Assembly: GCF_902459505.1 (NCBI RefSeq)
Contig: NC_047084.1
Location: 311,131,963 to 311,195,962, forward strand
DNA length: 64,000 nucleotides
Reading direction: 5' to 3'
From: Geotrypetes seraphini
Taxonomy: Eukaryota; Chordata; Amphibia; Gymnophiona; Dermophiidae
Shown here piece after piece: positions 10,640-22,174 of this stretch (position 1 is its first letter; every line of letters starts with the position of its first letter). The translations under genes and the position numbers were made by a program. Below the pieces are notes generated by a model. The model was not told where the DNA came from. It worked only from the letters and a program-made list of their open reading frames with translations, and did no database searches.

Positions 10640-11878
10640 TAATTTAAAACAAAAAATTAGAAGTGCTGCTGTGATTGTTTGTACCTTTTGGGTGATCGGC
10701 ATCAGGTGTCTCCCACCAGTGTACCATATCTTCAAAGATCCCTATTAAGTTAACTGACACTACTAAGTATCCAGGGGTTCTGATTGACACTGCCCTCTGG
10801 TCACTAAGTCCTGTTTCTATTCGCTTCATCTGATTTGATTGATCCGCCTGTATCTTGACAATATACAGTGGTACAATATACAGTGGAATCCGATTGCCCC
10901 AGAACTCAAACGACTTGGAATCCAAACTTTTTTTTGTAGTAAATTTTGTCTTGGAATCCGAACTCTGCTTTGGAATCCGAACGCCCTGCACATTTTATAT
11001 GTGTGTTTGTGCCCCAGAATCTGAATGCTGCTTTGGAATATTTGTTAATATTTTACCTTACAATCCAGTGTATTTTCTGTTAAAATTTGAGTTTGTGGGA
11101 CCCAGGAATGGATTAATCCAGTTTCTATTATTTTCAATGAGAAAAATTGTCTTGGAACTCAAACGCTTTGGAACTCGAACGGGGTTCTGGAACGGCTTAA
11201 GTTCAGATTCCAAGGTATCACTGTATATTGCACAACCCTTATCTATGGCTTAGTTATATCAAAGCTAGACTATTCCAATATTGTATATTCTCCTGCTTAT
11301 AAGAAACTCCCATCAATCCAGAACACGGTGTACACTTATTCACTGGTATGCGCCAATTTGATCGTGTATCTCCTTTGCTAAGACAACATCACTGGCTTCC
11401 AGTTAAATGTTGTATGAACCATAAGATATTGACATTGGCCTTTAAAACTCTTCATTATGGTGCCCCCCCCCCTCTTTATTTGGCATGTTTTACTACCCAT
11501 TATAGACCTATCTGCAATCTTCGATTAATGACAGGCCATCAACTTGCTACCCCTTCCCAAATATGACTAAACCTGAATCTGCATGACATTCGACCTTCTT
11601 TTCTATTGCTCCATCTCTCTGGAATAACGTTCCCTCCAACTTATGTTCTAAATGCTCATACTTACAATTCCAGGCCCTAATGAATGACATTTTCCCAGGA
11701 TGTTTGAGTTCAAAGTCCTACCAATGGCTGCAGCACACATTTTTTTCTTCTTCTTCCCGAGGTGTCATGTACTATTTTTGGACTGGAGTTTTTTTCCTAC
11801 TCTTGAGATTTTGTACACCACCTTGACACTTCCACAAAAGGCAGTATATAAATACCCTAATAAACATAAACACAGAGG
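10640..11878 (+). mobile_element. L2-like LINE 3' end, split by a Tigger-like MITE
   Basis: Before the split, one frame gives TKYPGVLIDTAL, the usual YLGV.ID motif of L2-type ORF2. After it, 11348-11566 gives FDRVSPLLRQHHWLPVK and ILTLAFKTLHYGAPPPLY, a hallmark C-terminal block of L2-clade LINEs. The 3' UTR ends with CAGTATATAAATACCCTAAT and an A-rich tail near 11855-11878. Several frame breaks show it is dead. The insert at 10881-11223 is later. Confidence 0.8.
10881..11223. mobile_element. Tigger-like MITE inside an L2-like LINE
   Basis: The left end reads CAGTGGAATCCGATTGCCCC and the right end, complemented, CAGTGATACCTTGGAATC; both are flanked by TA (10879-10880 and 11224-11225). Repeated TTGGAATCCGAAC and TTGGAACTCGAACG strings inside are typical of Tigger-type MITEs. 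A second partial CAGTGG start lies at 10866, just outside. No transposase frame. Confidence 0.75.
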
Positions 11879-11879
11879 T

Positions 11880-12720
11880 AGGAAAGCTGCCATTCTCACA
11901 ACTAATAAAGTTTTCAAGAGGCTGCTAGTAACTGTATTTTATACATATTCACTGATGACCAGAATTAAAATCTATTATAGAAAAGTTCCATATTCCATGG
12001 AAAACAATTTTCTGTGAGAATATTGATTGCCATTTCGCATCCAAACTGAAGAACTCTCATTATTTTATTGTCATTTTCTGTAGGATTTTTAGTTCTTCCA
12101 TATATCTTTGAAATGGGGTAACAGAGATGCAAACATTTATGGCTTGAGTCTCCTACGTATGAATTCTGTTTAGAATGCCTGACTCTAAGGGATGGCCTAA
12201 GAACTCATTGGCAATGCTACTCACCAACATAGGTTCTGTTCTTAGCAGATGCAGTGTCCACAGTCCTGGGGGGAGGGGGGAGAGAGGTTGAAGTCCCAGC
12301 TATCACACAGAGATAATACCTAATGGATAGACTCAGGGTGAAGGTAGTGTGCTAGTTTCTGGAGGGGGGCATGGACCATGGTCCCCTGACTCAAGTCTAT
12401 TTTTGCAATTACTGGTCAAGATGGGAGGGAGGAGGGGGTTAAACAGCAATAACAACTCTGGCTGTTTGTTAACAACGATGCTGGCCTAATAGATGTTGGT
12501 AACAACTGAGCCAGATGCCATAAAAAAGCAGAAGGAACCAACCAATCTCAAAAACAATTATATGAAAGCCATAAACATTCCTCTTGAGGCAAGCATAGAA
12601 AACAATGGATATTTCCAAAGGTTTCAATTGACCCCATATTTTTAATATATAGAAACTGAACTTGTGCTATACAATATTCTAAGGGCTCACTATTCATTTG
12701 GTGGCAATCAGCAATTTGCC
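11880..12720. other. No recognised gene or repeat
   Basis: Moderate AT content, a G-run near 12269-12290, and short random frames only. Confidence 0.4.
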
Positions 12721-12724
12721 GACT

Positions 12725-13112
12725 GCTGCCCAGCATTATCCACAGAAATTCAATGTCAGGTCAAGTCCAAGCTCTGGCATTGAATTTCCAGGTATACAAG
12801 GCTTTCAAAAACACAGCCAGTTAAGTGCAATATTCAGCTCTTAACCAGCTATGATGAACCCCCATGAAGATAAGACTGTTATGTGGTCCTATTTATGTGG
12901 TTACCTTGGCTTGTTATGTGCCGACTATCAGTACTTAACTAGACAAGTGCTGACTACCTTTGGAATGCCCACAAAATAGCTGTTTTTGCATTGGGTGCCA
13001 ACCAAAAATTTTCAGCAGCAATATCCAGTTAAGTGCTGCCCTAGAGAGGCGGTTTAAATGACCTGGAGCCTCTTCTGGTTGTTTAAATCATTTTAAACAT
13101 TGAGCCCTTGAC
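12725..13112. mobile_element. MITE-like repeat, 'ATATTCAG' family, decayed
   Basis: Strings such as GCATTGAATTTCCAGGTATA, CAGTTAAGTGCAATATTCAG and TTTTCAGCAGCAATATCCAG recur in the elements at 59185-60082. The ends are too worn to define. The assignment is by shared internal motifs. Confidence 0.45.
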
Positions 13113-13515
13113 AGAGGTTTACCTGGCTTTCTGGCTACCCACCCCTCTTTCAGACAGTAGGGGATGCATGGAGCTGTCACGAGGCCATGTTCCACATAAG
13201 AGCTCATACTGATGTCTGCTAATATTTTTCTATAAATTCACATTTTTATTTTTTCAAGGTTAAACAGTCCCCCTGAAAATGTATCCAGTTTAGCCAATTA
13301 TAGTGTTTTTTTCCACATAAGGATTGCCATTGGCTCTGCTGGTCCCCTGCCCTGGAACATGAAATTGATATAAGAGGGGTTGGGGGCCAGCAGAACCAAT
13401 AACCATGCACATGTGGACTGTGGCCCTATGACTGCTCCATGCACCACTCAACTCCCTGCATCCAGGGAAGACCTTCCCCATTGCTACACCCTATGTCCTT
13501 GGTATGCCATAGGCC

Positions 13516-14692
13516 ATAAGGGCCAGAGTCTATATAGGATGCCTACATTAGGCGCCACTAAGCACCCTAATCAAGGACACCTAGTGACGCCTAACTTTGA
13601 AATCTGCGTGCAACTTTTTAAAAATTGGCGTGGTAATTGACTGCACCAGTTTTCAGCCAATCATTTTAAAAAATTTAATTAATAATTAAAAGTTGGGCGC
13701 CAAACTCTTAGGATGCCTAATGTCACCTAAGTTGAGGTGCCCTCCGATGCCTAACAATGCCTATCTGAAAAGTAGGCATGGTTAGGGACAGAAAATAGGC
13801 ATGGTGTCTGAGTTAGGCACCGGTAAATTAGGCCAAGTACAACCTGGCCTAATATACCAGTGCCTACCTCCAGGTCGCCTAGTGATGCCCAAGCATGCCT
13901 AAGTGCCACTTGGCAGGATTCTATAAACTGTGCCTAGCAGATGATTGACATCCAAGCCGAGCAGCGCCTACAATGTAGGTGCCTGTGATCGAGGCTATGA
14001 AACCTTGCCCCTTCCCTAAATTAGTTCAGTTCCCCAACTAGATGGTTTCCTGAAGGAACCTCCAGCACTCCCCTGCCTGGCCAGGTGGAAGAAAGGCAAG
14101 GATAGCTCAGAAAGGGAAACAGCTTCAGGAGAGGGGAAGGGGAGGAAAGTGCCAAACCAGGAAGTAGAGGAGGAGAATTTAAGAGGAAGAGCCAGGATCA
14201 GAACCAGGAAGGAAGTGAACCAGAGTGAAGGACCAGAACCAGAACCAGAGTGAAGGGCCAGAACCAGAACCAGAGTGAAGGAAGGATGTGGAGGATCATG
14301 AGAGAGCTGTAACTTATTCCCAACTGAGGTAGGAACCCATTGAACTTAAAGTTTTTCTTTGGTTACACAGGAATAAGTAAAAAGATTGCATTTTAAACTC
14401 TCTCAGAGGCGAGTTTACATGAACTGTGCTCCTGGCTGAATGAGGAGGACTGTCACCCAGAACTCTGCACTGATTAAACTAAGAAGGGCAGTGTATTTTG
14501 AGAAAGAAGCTAATTTCTGTGCATGGAGACCTGTGAGGAAAACAGACCCATAATGAAAACAGACCCCCTAATTCTGTGTAAATAAAAGCCTATTCTTCTA
14601 CCTCCCAAGACTGCTTGTAAGCATTTGTGTGACTCCTGCTTGGTGCCCGGGGCTGCGGCTGTTACAGCGCCGTTTATAAAATCCAGCTTTAA
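13516..14692. mobile_element. MITE of the 'ggcgcc/ttaggc' family, split by a solo LTR
   Basis: The left end GGGCCAGAGTCTATATAGG pairs with the right end CGTTTATAAAATCCAGC. Inside are repeated TTAGGC, GTGCCTA and AGGCACC strings, as in the copies at 22325-24410, 40070-40855 and 60488-61411. The last 26 bases (14667-14692) are separated from the body by the LTR at 13984-14666. The 60488-61411 copy shows the same junction uninterrupted. Confidence 0.7.
13984..14666. mobile_element. Solo LTR
   Basis: A 683-bp block starts TGTGATCG and ends CTGTTACA, with GTGCC before and GCGCC after: a 5-bp target duplication differing at one base. It contains an AATAAA-type signal near 14579-14590 and about three tandem units of a CCAGAACCAGAACCAGAG type (14230-14280). 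No internal retroviral or Gypsy coding region is present, so only the LTR survives from recombination. Class (ERV or Gypsy) cannot be fixed from the LTR alone. It sits inside a MITE and is therefore younger than that MITE. Confidence 0.6.
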
Positions 14693-15193
14693 GTGACTAA
14701 GCTTTAAGTGATTATCTTCATACATTCCCAATCATCTCAGAAATGTGCAATACAATGATATACCTGAATCATTTTCCCTATGCATTCATGTGAAAGAAAG
14801 AACAAGGCTGCCCTAGAGATGCTTCTCTTCAGCACAGGAAAGCCATGTTTGAATGAGAGTGTTTTAACGTTACATTCATTTTGAAGGGCACACACAAAGG
14901 TTAGAGCTTTGCCTTCGCCTGCCTGAAAATAATGTGAGGCCCATGCAAGCTGCTGTTTCATGTGGGTGGTTGTGCACACACTAAGAATTCCTGCTGGAGA
15001 AGAGATCTGATAATGTGGCAAGCCCCTTCTCACCACGTAGACTTCACTTCATAAGGCAGAATCTAATGGAATGCAGCTGCTCGCTGCTCTTTTAATGCAC
15101 GTTCCCTGATTTGGTCTTCTCCTGTGTACATCATCAAGAAACATCAACATGATGCATATAACAATACAACAATGCCCACTCTAGGCTTACATG

Positions 15194-15233
15194 ACCATAA
15201 CCATGGCTCCAATGACTCATGGTGACATATCTG
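15194..15233. repeat. 40-bp exact repeat, copy 2
   Basis: Identical to 8829-8868. It lies just beyond a possible ARSJ poly(A) signal, next to a C/T-rich tract (15234-15260). Confidence 0.85.
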
Positions 15234-15270
15234 TTTCTTCCCCCCCCCTTTTTTTTTTAATTAAGCCTCA

Positions 15271-15276
15271 TTTATT
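15271..15276 (-). promoter_or_regulatory. Candidate poly(A) signal for ARSJ
   Basis: TTTATT on the plus strand gives AATAAA on the minus strand, about 395 bases after the ARSJ stop. It is the first canonical hexamer I noticed downstream. Whether it is used cannot be judged from sequence. Confidence 0.35.
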
Positions 15277-15670
15277 TTTTGACAACCCTAAGAGCATTTT
15301 ACAGTGCAATTTCTCCAGTCTAGCAAGAGCTGAGGGTTCACAGTGTGCTGCACCTTTTGAAAGAGTGTTGGGAGAGGGAAAGGGTGGAGCGGAGAGACAG
15401 CTGAGCTGTTGCCATCGCCTCACAAAGCTCAGCTACTAGTCATGTTGTTTCTGTACCAGAGAGCAAAATGATTCTTTTAGATCACTCGAACCACATGTCC
15501 TTCAGGTACTGAACAGTGTCAGGACGCCACCATGCATAAAATAAGTCACCTCGCTGCAGATGCAAGACAAGAACAAACCGTGGAGCGTTGTAATCCCAAT
15601 CTGATGGACTAGGCAGGAAAGGGGAAAGGGCAGATATGTTCCATCAAATACATTAAGGAATAGTGTCTGT

Positions 15671-17072
15671 TTACGTGCCAGCGAAGCGTGAGCTGCAGTC
15701 TAAGGATTGTCCCTTTTTTCTATTTGTTTTCTTTTTTGTCTTAGCTTTCTTCTCTTTTTGCTCCATTTTACTTGTATTTGATCTCTTTTTGCTGTCATCC
15801 TCCTTGTACCATGGACCCCAGACTCCTCCGTTGAGTTGAGGGTTACTCCTGGGATCCTTTGGGGGGTATCGAACAGGAACTGCGGTTTTATTGAACTGTG
15901 AAAGCCTTCTCAGTAGCTGCTTCACAACATCTGGATACCTGTTAGAGAGATCGATCCTTTCATATGGATCAGCTGTTATGTTAAAGAGCCATACAGTTTT
16001 TCCACCTGTCCAGGAAACACGTTCACTGTGCCAACGGTTGGGACCCATGTTACTAAAGCTCTGAGGTGGGACCCATTCACTGTATCCTTGATTTCCTGTG
16101 AGTAATTTCCAGTGGTTCACCCTGATTGCTGACTGAATTGCAGTGTTCCAGATCCCAAAGCCAGCAGCCCAAGAACCATTTCTAGCTTTGATGTAGATGG
16201 GATCAATGTTATGCAAAATATCCACTCTTGGGGAACGCTTACCTTCACTTATTGTCTCCCATACATCATATCCATCCAATTGAGTATTCTCGTCAATCTG
16301 CCCTTCAGCCAATGTGACTAAAGTAGGATACCAGTCTGTGATGTGCAAAAGCTCTCTACACACAGACCCTTGATTTTTCAAAAGGGGGCTGTGGACAAAT
16401 CCAACAGCACGGATCCCTCCCTCCCAATAGGTCCCTTTACTCCCTCGGAGGGGCCAGTTGCTGCCTCCAGCCATTGGCTGCCCACCATTATCTGAAGAGT
16501 AAATGATGATACTGTTGTCGTAGTAACCGTGCATCTTCAAAGCAAGGGTCACATTGTTGATAGCCTCATCTAGGCATGATAGCATGGCAGCGTATCGCCG
16601 CCTGTTTATGTTGGTAATTGACCTGAAATTTTCAAAATACTTGCCTGGTGCTTGCAGAGGGGAATGAACAGCTTGGTAAGCAATGTATAAAAATATAGGT
16701 TTTCTGGGGTCATGAGCAGCTAAAATAGCTTGCACTCTCTGTGTGTACATTTGTGTTGAATATATACCATTATCGTGATTCCATGCAGCATTATCATTTT
16801 CATATAAGTCATACCCACATATACCAGGGCTGTCACACTTGTAATGAGTGTAATAATCCCCGCTACCCAAGAGGGAGCCAAAAAAGGTATCAAATCCCCT
16901 CTGCGTTGGCATGCATTCTTTACGGTAGAAGCCCAAATGCCATTTGCCAACCATGTGTGTAGAATAGCCAACTTCTTTCAGTTTCTGAGGTAATGTTGCA
17001 TTATCCAGAGGTAAACAGTTGGGCTGTGAAGGTCTTATGATAGAATGCTGGAGACCTGTATGTATCTGGTAC
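15671..17072 (-). CDS. ARSJ: Arylsulfatase J, last coding exon
   Basis: This exon encodes 466 residues plus stop (TAA, complement of 15671-15673). It starts at a splice acceptor: a pyrimidine tract then CTGCAG on the minus strand, ending at 17073. The first whole codon is Tyr of [10 protein letters not shown]; the preceding Arg is split across the intron. Family features: GKWHLG (about exon residues 42-47), HSPLQAP (135-141), SSDNGG with metal-binding Asp-Asn (191-196) and [10 protein letters not shown] with the active-site Lys (209-218). Potential N-glycosylation sites include NAT, NVT, NIT and NKT. The C-terminal Lys-rich tail and [20 protein letters not shown] block are characteristic of ARSJ over ARSI. 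The cysteine motif that becomes formylglycine lies in exon 1, outside the window. ARSJ is a secreted or ER sulfatase family member whose natural substrate is not settled. The frame is intact. Confidence 0.95.
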
Positions 17073-17100
17073 CTGCAGGAGAAACAAAACAGAAATGGGT
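17073..17100 (-). promoter_or_regulatory. Splice acceptor of ARSJ last exon
   Basis: On the minus strand the intron ends with a pyrimidine-rich run (TTTCTGTTTTGTTTCTCCTG) then CAG, directly before GTACCAGATACATACAGG of the exon. Upstream translation in the same frame runs 52 codons to a Met but has no sulfatase similarity, so it is intron. Confidence 0.9.
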
Positions 17101-18317
17101 CAGAATTGCCTTCCACATAGGGTGGCTTTTGAGAATCTCCACACTGCAAAAAGTAAAATGTTTTGCAACTGGAAGTGGTTTTAAATGCCTGAGAAGTAAG
17201 AACTATTCCCTCCTTAGGCATCTCCAAAACCCCAGGTCCAAAAAAAGAAGTTTACCAAGAGTTATATGTGACTCAGTGCAAACATATATGACAACAGGGA
17301 TACTTTTTGAGGTGTATTGCCATTTTAAAATATGAAATATAAAGATAGTTTTATAACAGTTTCTCTAGTTTGGAAGACCAAGTAGGTATCAATTTGAGTC
17401 TATTATACAAGGGCACATAGGTTCCAATGTATCCTTATAAAACAGTCTCAGAAAATCTGTACAATTGTGCTAAAATACACCCGTGCATATTCACAGCTGC
17501 ATGGAGTAAGTGTAAGCTTATGCAGGTGAAATATGAGTACTGATATACCTGTGTATTTTATCAGCTAAGAACTACTCCCCTGAACATAAAGCTATATAAA
17601 AGAATACACCTTATCACCTCACTTACTGTTGCACGCAACCTGTGGGCTAATTTTATAAGAAGCCGTTTGTATGTATATGTCTCTCTATACATGTATAATG
17701 CCCCCAAAAAGAGGGAAACAATCTCACTCTATAGACAATTAGATCACAAACAGACTATTCCAGTCACGGTACATCTATTCCTGTTTAAATTAAACCAAAA
17801 CTGTGTGTGATGAAGAGTATCATAAAATGTATATTCAAAATAGAAGATTATGGATCTCTATGGGAAAAGAATGACCATTAAATCCAAATCTCACCGTACA
17901 AATTCTAATCTAATCAAGACCACTAAATCCCATGTATGATCCAAAGTGATTTATACAAGATTAGGATAACAAACAATAAGAAAGATTAGGACAGATATTT
18001 TTGAAAGTAGTATATTTTTAGATTCTTATGAAAAAGCATATAGGTAGGCGACAATTTGATCTGGGCAGCAAAGAAGTCCACATTTTAGTAGCGTGGTTGA
18101 AAAATGACCATTAAGTGATTTCTTGAAGTGTACATTTTTAATCAAAAATTTAGAATTTGGTGATCCCTTACACTGATAGTTCTGTTAGCATGGAATATAG
18201 AAATCAGACATGTGAATTCAGATGCTATCCCATGTAGAGCTTTGAAAACAAGGCAACCTAATTTAATACAATTCTTACCCTAATAGGTAACCAACGGACA
18301 TCTTTCAACAACAGTGA
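17101..18317. other. Intron DNA without recognised repeats
   Basis: AT-rich, no paired ends, no LINE motifs, only short frames. The longest open frame, about 96 codons at 17045-17335 on the plus strand, overlaps the ARSJ acceptor in antisense and has no recognisable domain. Confidence 0.45.
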
Positions 18318-18402
18318 GACATGGATTGGCCACCGTGAGAACGGGCTACTGGGCTTGATGGACCATTGGTCTGACCCAGTAAGGATATTCTTATGTTCTT
18401 AT
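18318..18402 (+). mobile_element. CR1-like LINE 3' end, TTCTTATG-tail type
   Basis: GATTGGCCACCGTGAGAACG, TACTGGGCTTGATGGACC, TGGTCTGACCCAGTAAGG and a TTCTTATGTTCTTATG tail. Best-preserved example in the window of this 3' end in plus orientation. Confidence 0.85.
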
Positions 18403-18959
18403 GATCAATTTTTTTTACATTTGTCTTTATTTATAGTAGGTCCTCAGACCTCATTAGCTGGGGTTGGTGGCTGAGAAGAATGAAAGATGCAATAGAGATA
18501 GCAAAACACCTTAATAACATCAGTGGAAACCAAAGACTCATCCTAAACGAAGCATGGCAACCACTCATCCAAAAAAAAAAAAAAATGCAGCGCAAAAAAG
18601 AACTGGGGCCGAGGACAAACATTCTCTTCCCCCATCCCTGCCAAATCTTTAGATTATGAACTACAGAAATTCTTCCCTCTTCCCCCCACTATGTCAGAAC
18701 TGTCCAATGAACTTCCAGTTAAAGAATGACAAGGGGAAGGGCTCCTGTGGTAAACTGTGGTTAGTCCGCAGGAATGGGAAAAATGTAGTTGGTTTATGAT
18801 GGGAATGGGAATAAGACCTACTACCACTCTGCATGAGCAGTAAAATGCCTTATTCCTGTGTCAAAAAAAATTGCATCAATAATGGCAACACCCTTTCTCC
18901 TAATGGGTCAGCATTTCCACCCCAGCTCCCCTCGTGGCTACCTTACCCAAACGAGCTAG

Positions 18960-20000
18960 CCACGCCATGCCAAAAAATCTTCAGAGGCCTGTTGTGAGGC
19001 CTTCCTTTTACTGACAAGATCCTCCTTGGTGCAACTTCCAGTTTCAGAAAACCTATGTGGGGGGGGGGGGGGCGCTAGAGCTGAAGGGATGAAAGAGGTG
19101 CCAGACCTGCAGCTGGGAGCTGGATGGAAGGGAGAGGTACTGGATTTACAACTCAGAGCTGGAGGGAAGGGAGAGCTACTGGACACACAGCTCAGAGTTA
19201 GAACTAGAGGGAAGGGATAGAGGTTCTGGATCCTTGAGGAGTGATGCAGAAAGGGAGATAGGTACTGGACCGCAGGGGGGGGGGGCTGAAGGGAAGGGTA
19301 AGCTAGGTGTTCAAGCCATGGGATAAGTGCTGAGGGGAGGGAGAGAGGTGCTGGACCTGCAGGGAAGAAGAGAAGAGAAGGGAATGCAAAGAGAGATGCT
19401 GAACCAAGGGGATTAAGGGAGTGAAATATTTAACACAATGGAGGGATAGAGGGAGGAAAGAGAGAATGAGAGACACATTGATGTAAAGGTGTAAGAGGAG
19501 AGAAGCTGGACACAGGAAGATATATGAAAAGAGGGGAGATGGTGGGCATGGATGGAAGCATAGAAACAGGGACACAAAGGGGAATGCTGTATGGCGGTGG
19601 TATATAGACACAGTCAGTGGGGCAATGCCAGAAATAGGAGGATATATGGACACAGAGAGAAGATGGCTAGACATGAGGGAGAAGAGAAATGCAGAAGAGA
19701 GATGTTGGCCTTGAGAGGAGGGCATAGGGACACAGAGGATTGACACTGGGCACTGAGGGGATAGGGGCACAGAATAGTGTTCATGATGAAGGCACGGAGA
19801 TGGGCACAGGGGAAATACTAGAAAGGGAAGTATAGGAGACAGAGAAGGGAGATGCTAAACATGGGGGAAAACATACACAGAGATGGAAGATGATTGGTGA
19901 GTATGGGGAAAGAAGACATGTCAAATGGTGAGGAGGCCCTAGTGAATGAATTAAGAAACAGAAACCAGAACCTGAGACCAAGGTAGAAAAAATAATTTTA
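18960..20000. repeat. Purine-rich degenerate tandem repeats
   Basis: From a G-run at 19059-19074 onwards, units of the form AGAGCTGGAGGGAAGGGAGAG then CTGGAC (about 45-50 bp, 19080-19220) grade into longer, looser units around GGGAGATGCTGGACA and GGACACAGAG (to about 19990). Frames on the minus strand (Ser/Leu/Pro-rich, up to 155 codons) are a by-product of the strand asymmetry. Confidence 0.6.
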
Positions 20001-20449
20001 TTTTCTATTTTGTAATTAGAATATATCAGATTTGAAATATGTATATGGCTAGAGCTGGCATTAGACACTGAGGACCACAAAGCCCAGGCCGTGCTTCTTT
20101 AGCTTCCAGCTGGCTTAGGGCTCTGTCTGACCTGCTAGAATTTACTTTCATGACCACTGGATTTTCCCACCAAAAGTTCTAATTTGTTTTACCACCAAAA
20201 TTCACATTTGTGACCAACAGACTTTTCCCGCCTCGATTTCCTCCTGAAATCACCTCAAACCCCAACCAATCAGGTTTGAGGACCTAAAATACCTCACAGA
20301 CCTCACAGCATTCCCTGAAGAAAGCCACAGGGTTCCATTTATTCAGATGCAGCAAGACGCATACAACTGCAATAATAAAATTTAGGCGTTTATTTTCCAG
20401 CTAATTAGGTGTTTTTTGAATATACAAAACCCCCCGATGTTTATTAGTA

Positions 20450-20752
20450 TTTTTATCCCAAACAGACTATTTGCTGGGTTTAACCAACTTCATCTCAAAC
20501 GCACTTTCTTATCAAACTGTTAGGCAGTTAATCAAAACTTATCTCTCTGACAAATTTCTCTGACCCCACTTCAGCCTTGATGTATTTCCAAAACACTTCC
20601 AGATAAACTTGACTAACCTTAACATGCTAATGTAATTTCGAAAGTTCTCTGTAATGTCGCTCTCTGTATACAATCTCTTCCTCTGTAAACCGCTTTGAAC
20701 AGTTTGTGGTATTGCAGTATATAAAAATAAAGTTATTATTATTATTATTACT
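20450..20752 (+). mobile_element. L2-like LINE 3' end
   Basis: TGTAAACCGCTTTGAACAG then AGTATATAAAAATAAAGTT and a (TTA)n tail at 20731-20752. The 'accgctttgaac...tatataaaaataaa' layout is the standard 3' UTR of L2-type LINEs. No frame is kept. Confidence 0.65.
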
Positions 20753-20970
20753 ACCTTTTCCAGTGGAATTAAACATGGATGTATGTGTTACACAGGCGTT
20801 ATCTCAAATTTTTAAAAAAACCAAACCCCCACTAAAACTGAGTGGAGGATACATGACAAGCCAGAGAAGTGGTGAAAAAGCATTAGGGGACATTTTTCCA
20901 ATGAACAGATATTTTTCTACAAGTGTTTTATTGGTGTTTGTTCATTAAAATCTATACTCAACAGTGCTAC

Positions 20971-21107
20971 CAGGGCCAGCCTTACCATTAGGCAAGACTA
21001 GGTGGTTGCCTAGGGCAGCAGCTTCTGTGGGGCAGCAAAAAGTAAAGCAATAGATCCTGACAGCTGCACAAACTCAAAGAAATATCAGCTAAATGGCTAG
21101 CACTTTA
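20971..21107. mobile_element. hAT-like element, left part
   Basis: CAGGGCCAGCCTTACCATTA then GGTTGCCTAGGGCAGC is a typical hAT-type terminus (CAGGG start). The body is interrupted at 21108 by an L1-like insert; no right terminus was found downstream of 21631. Confidence 0.45.
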
Positions 21108-21630
21108 TGTTCAAATCTTTTTTTTATTGTGAATGCAAGAGCAACAAAGAACAAAGAATACAGCAAGGTCAAGAGAACCAACATCCAACAATACAAAAAT
21201 TTTTCTGTTTCGAGATAACAAAGGTAGAAAACCCAGCTCCCAACCACCCCAACCCTACCCAGTTACCCAGTTCCCTAAACACAACCCCCCTTCCCATCAC
21301 AGAATTATCCAAAAGACAACCAACAGGTCCCCAACAGTCTAAAGGCCCGTACTTTTGTGACCCTTGGGCAGCCTTAGTAATGGTCCCGCCCCCCCAAATA
21401 AAAGAAAGAAAGGGCAGTGTCCGATCCTGGGAGCAAGCATATTACACACCAGCAGAGCTAACTGAGAGGATTTAAAAGGAGGCTACGACCTCGAGGGGAT
21501 AAGGAAGCCAAATAGGCTCCCCAGACAAGCAGAAAAGTACGCCGCCTACGAGGGCTACCAACAGCCTCTTGGGCCTCCCATGTGGCTAAATTATGCACCA
21601 AAGATCTCCAAGTCCAAAATGAAGGAGGTT
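21108..21630 (-). mobile_element. L1-like LINE 3' end with 19-bp target duplications
   Basis: The site CTAAATGGCTAGCACTTTA at 21089-21107 is repeated with one change at 21631-21649. Between them, a T-run (21118-21125) marks the poly(A) end, so the insertion is minus-oriented and about 520 bp. It consists of L1-type 3' UTR and a short part of the upstream region. The plus-strand frames across it are not coding. Confidence 0.75.
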
Positions 21631-22174
21631 CTAAATGACTAGCACTTTAAATTTCACAGATAGCTGGCTAAGTTGCCTGGCATAGCTGCTAGCCACCAAG
21701 CTCTAATATTCAGCAGTCATCTCGTGCCAAATATTAGCGCTATTTAAATATGAGGCGGAGAGAGCATAACTCATAATATTTCATGTAGTCACTCACTAAT
21801 GAAAGTGGGCTGAAAACAGAGTGCACATCTCTTGCGAGGTTGCGCACCATGCATCTCTAATGTTGTAGTGCCTTAGTATGAAGCAGCTGGGTACACATTT
21901 CCTGTGAATAAAGAGCAAATAATATCCAGACTACAGTCTTTAGGATCAGGGTTGTTTTTTTTAATTTTTTTTAAAAATAATCTACATGGAAGGTTGAAAA
22001 AAAGCCCTCAATTTCAGAACTCTGTCCCTACATCTGTTTCTTCTTTTACTATGGTTGGAGGATAAATTCCAGTCTGTAGAAGGGTCTGTCTATCATTAGC
22101 ACGTCCTCTCTCTCAAAAGAAGAAATGTGGACTTGATTGGGAATGCAAATATGAATAATGACAGATACGAGGCG

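Noticed and set aside
9520-10647. Proline- and glycine-rich frames on both strands
   Set aside because: By-products of GC-rich palindromic and tandem DNA; no start context, domain or splice structure.
17045-17335. 96-codon plus-strand frame over the ARSJ acceptor, as a possible antisense gene
   Set aside because: No recognised motif; antisense to a conserved exon, where stop codons are rarer by chance.
19303-19770. 155-codon minus-strand frame rich in Leu, Ser and Pro
   Set aside because: Lies in purine-rich tandem repeats; composition explains it.
20300-20345. CCCTGAAGAAAGCCACAGGG as a possible second hammerhead
   Set aside because: It has a CUGAAGA string but no stem II followed by GAAA, and no cleavage site in the right place.
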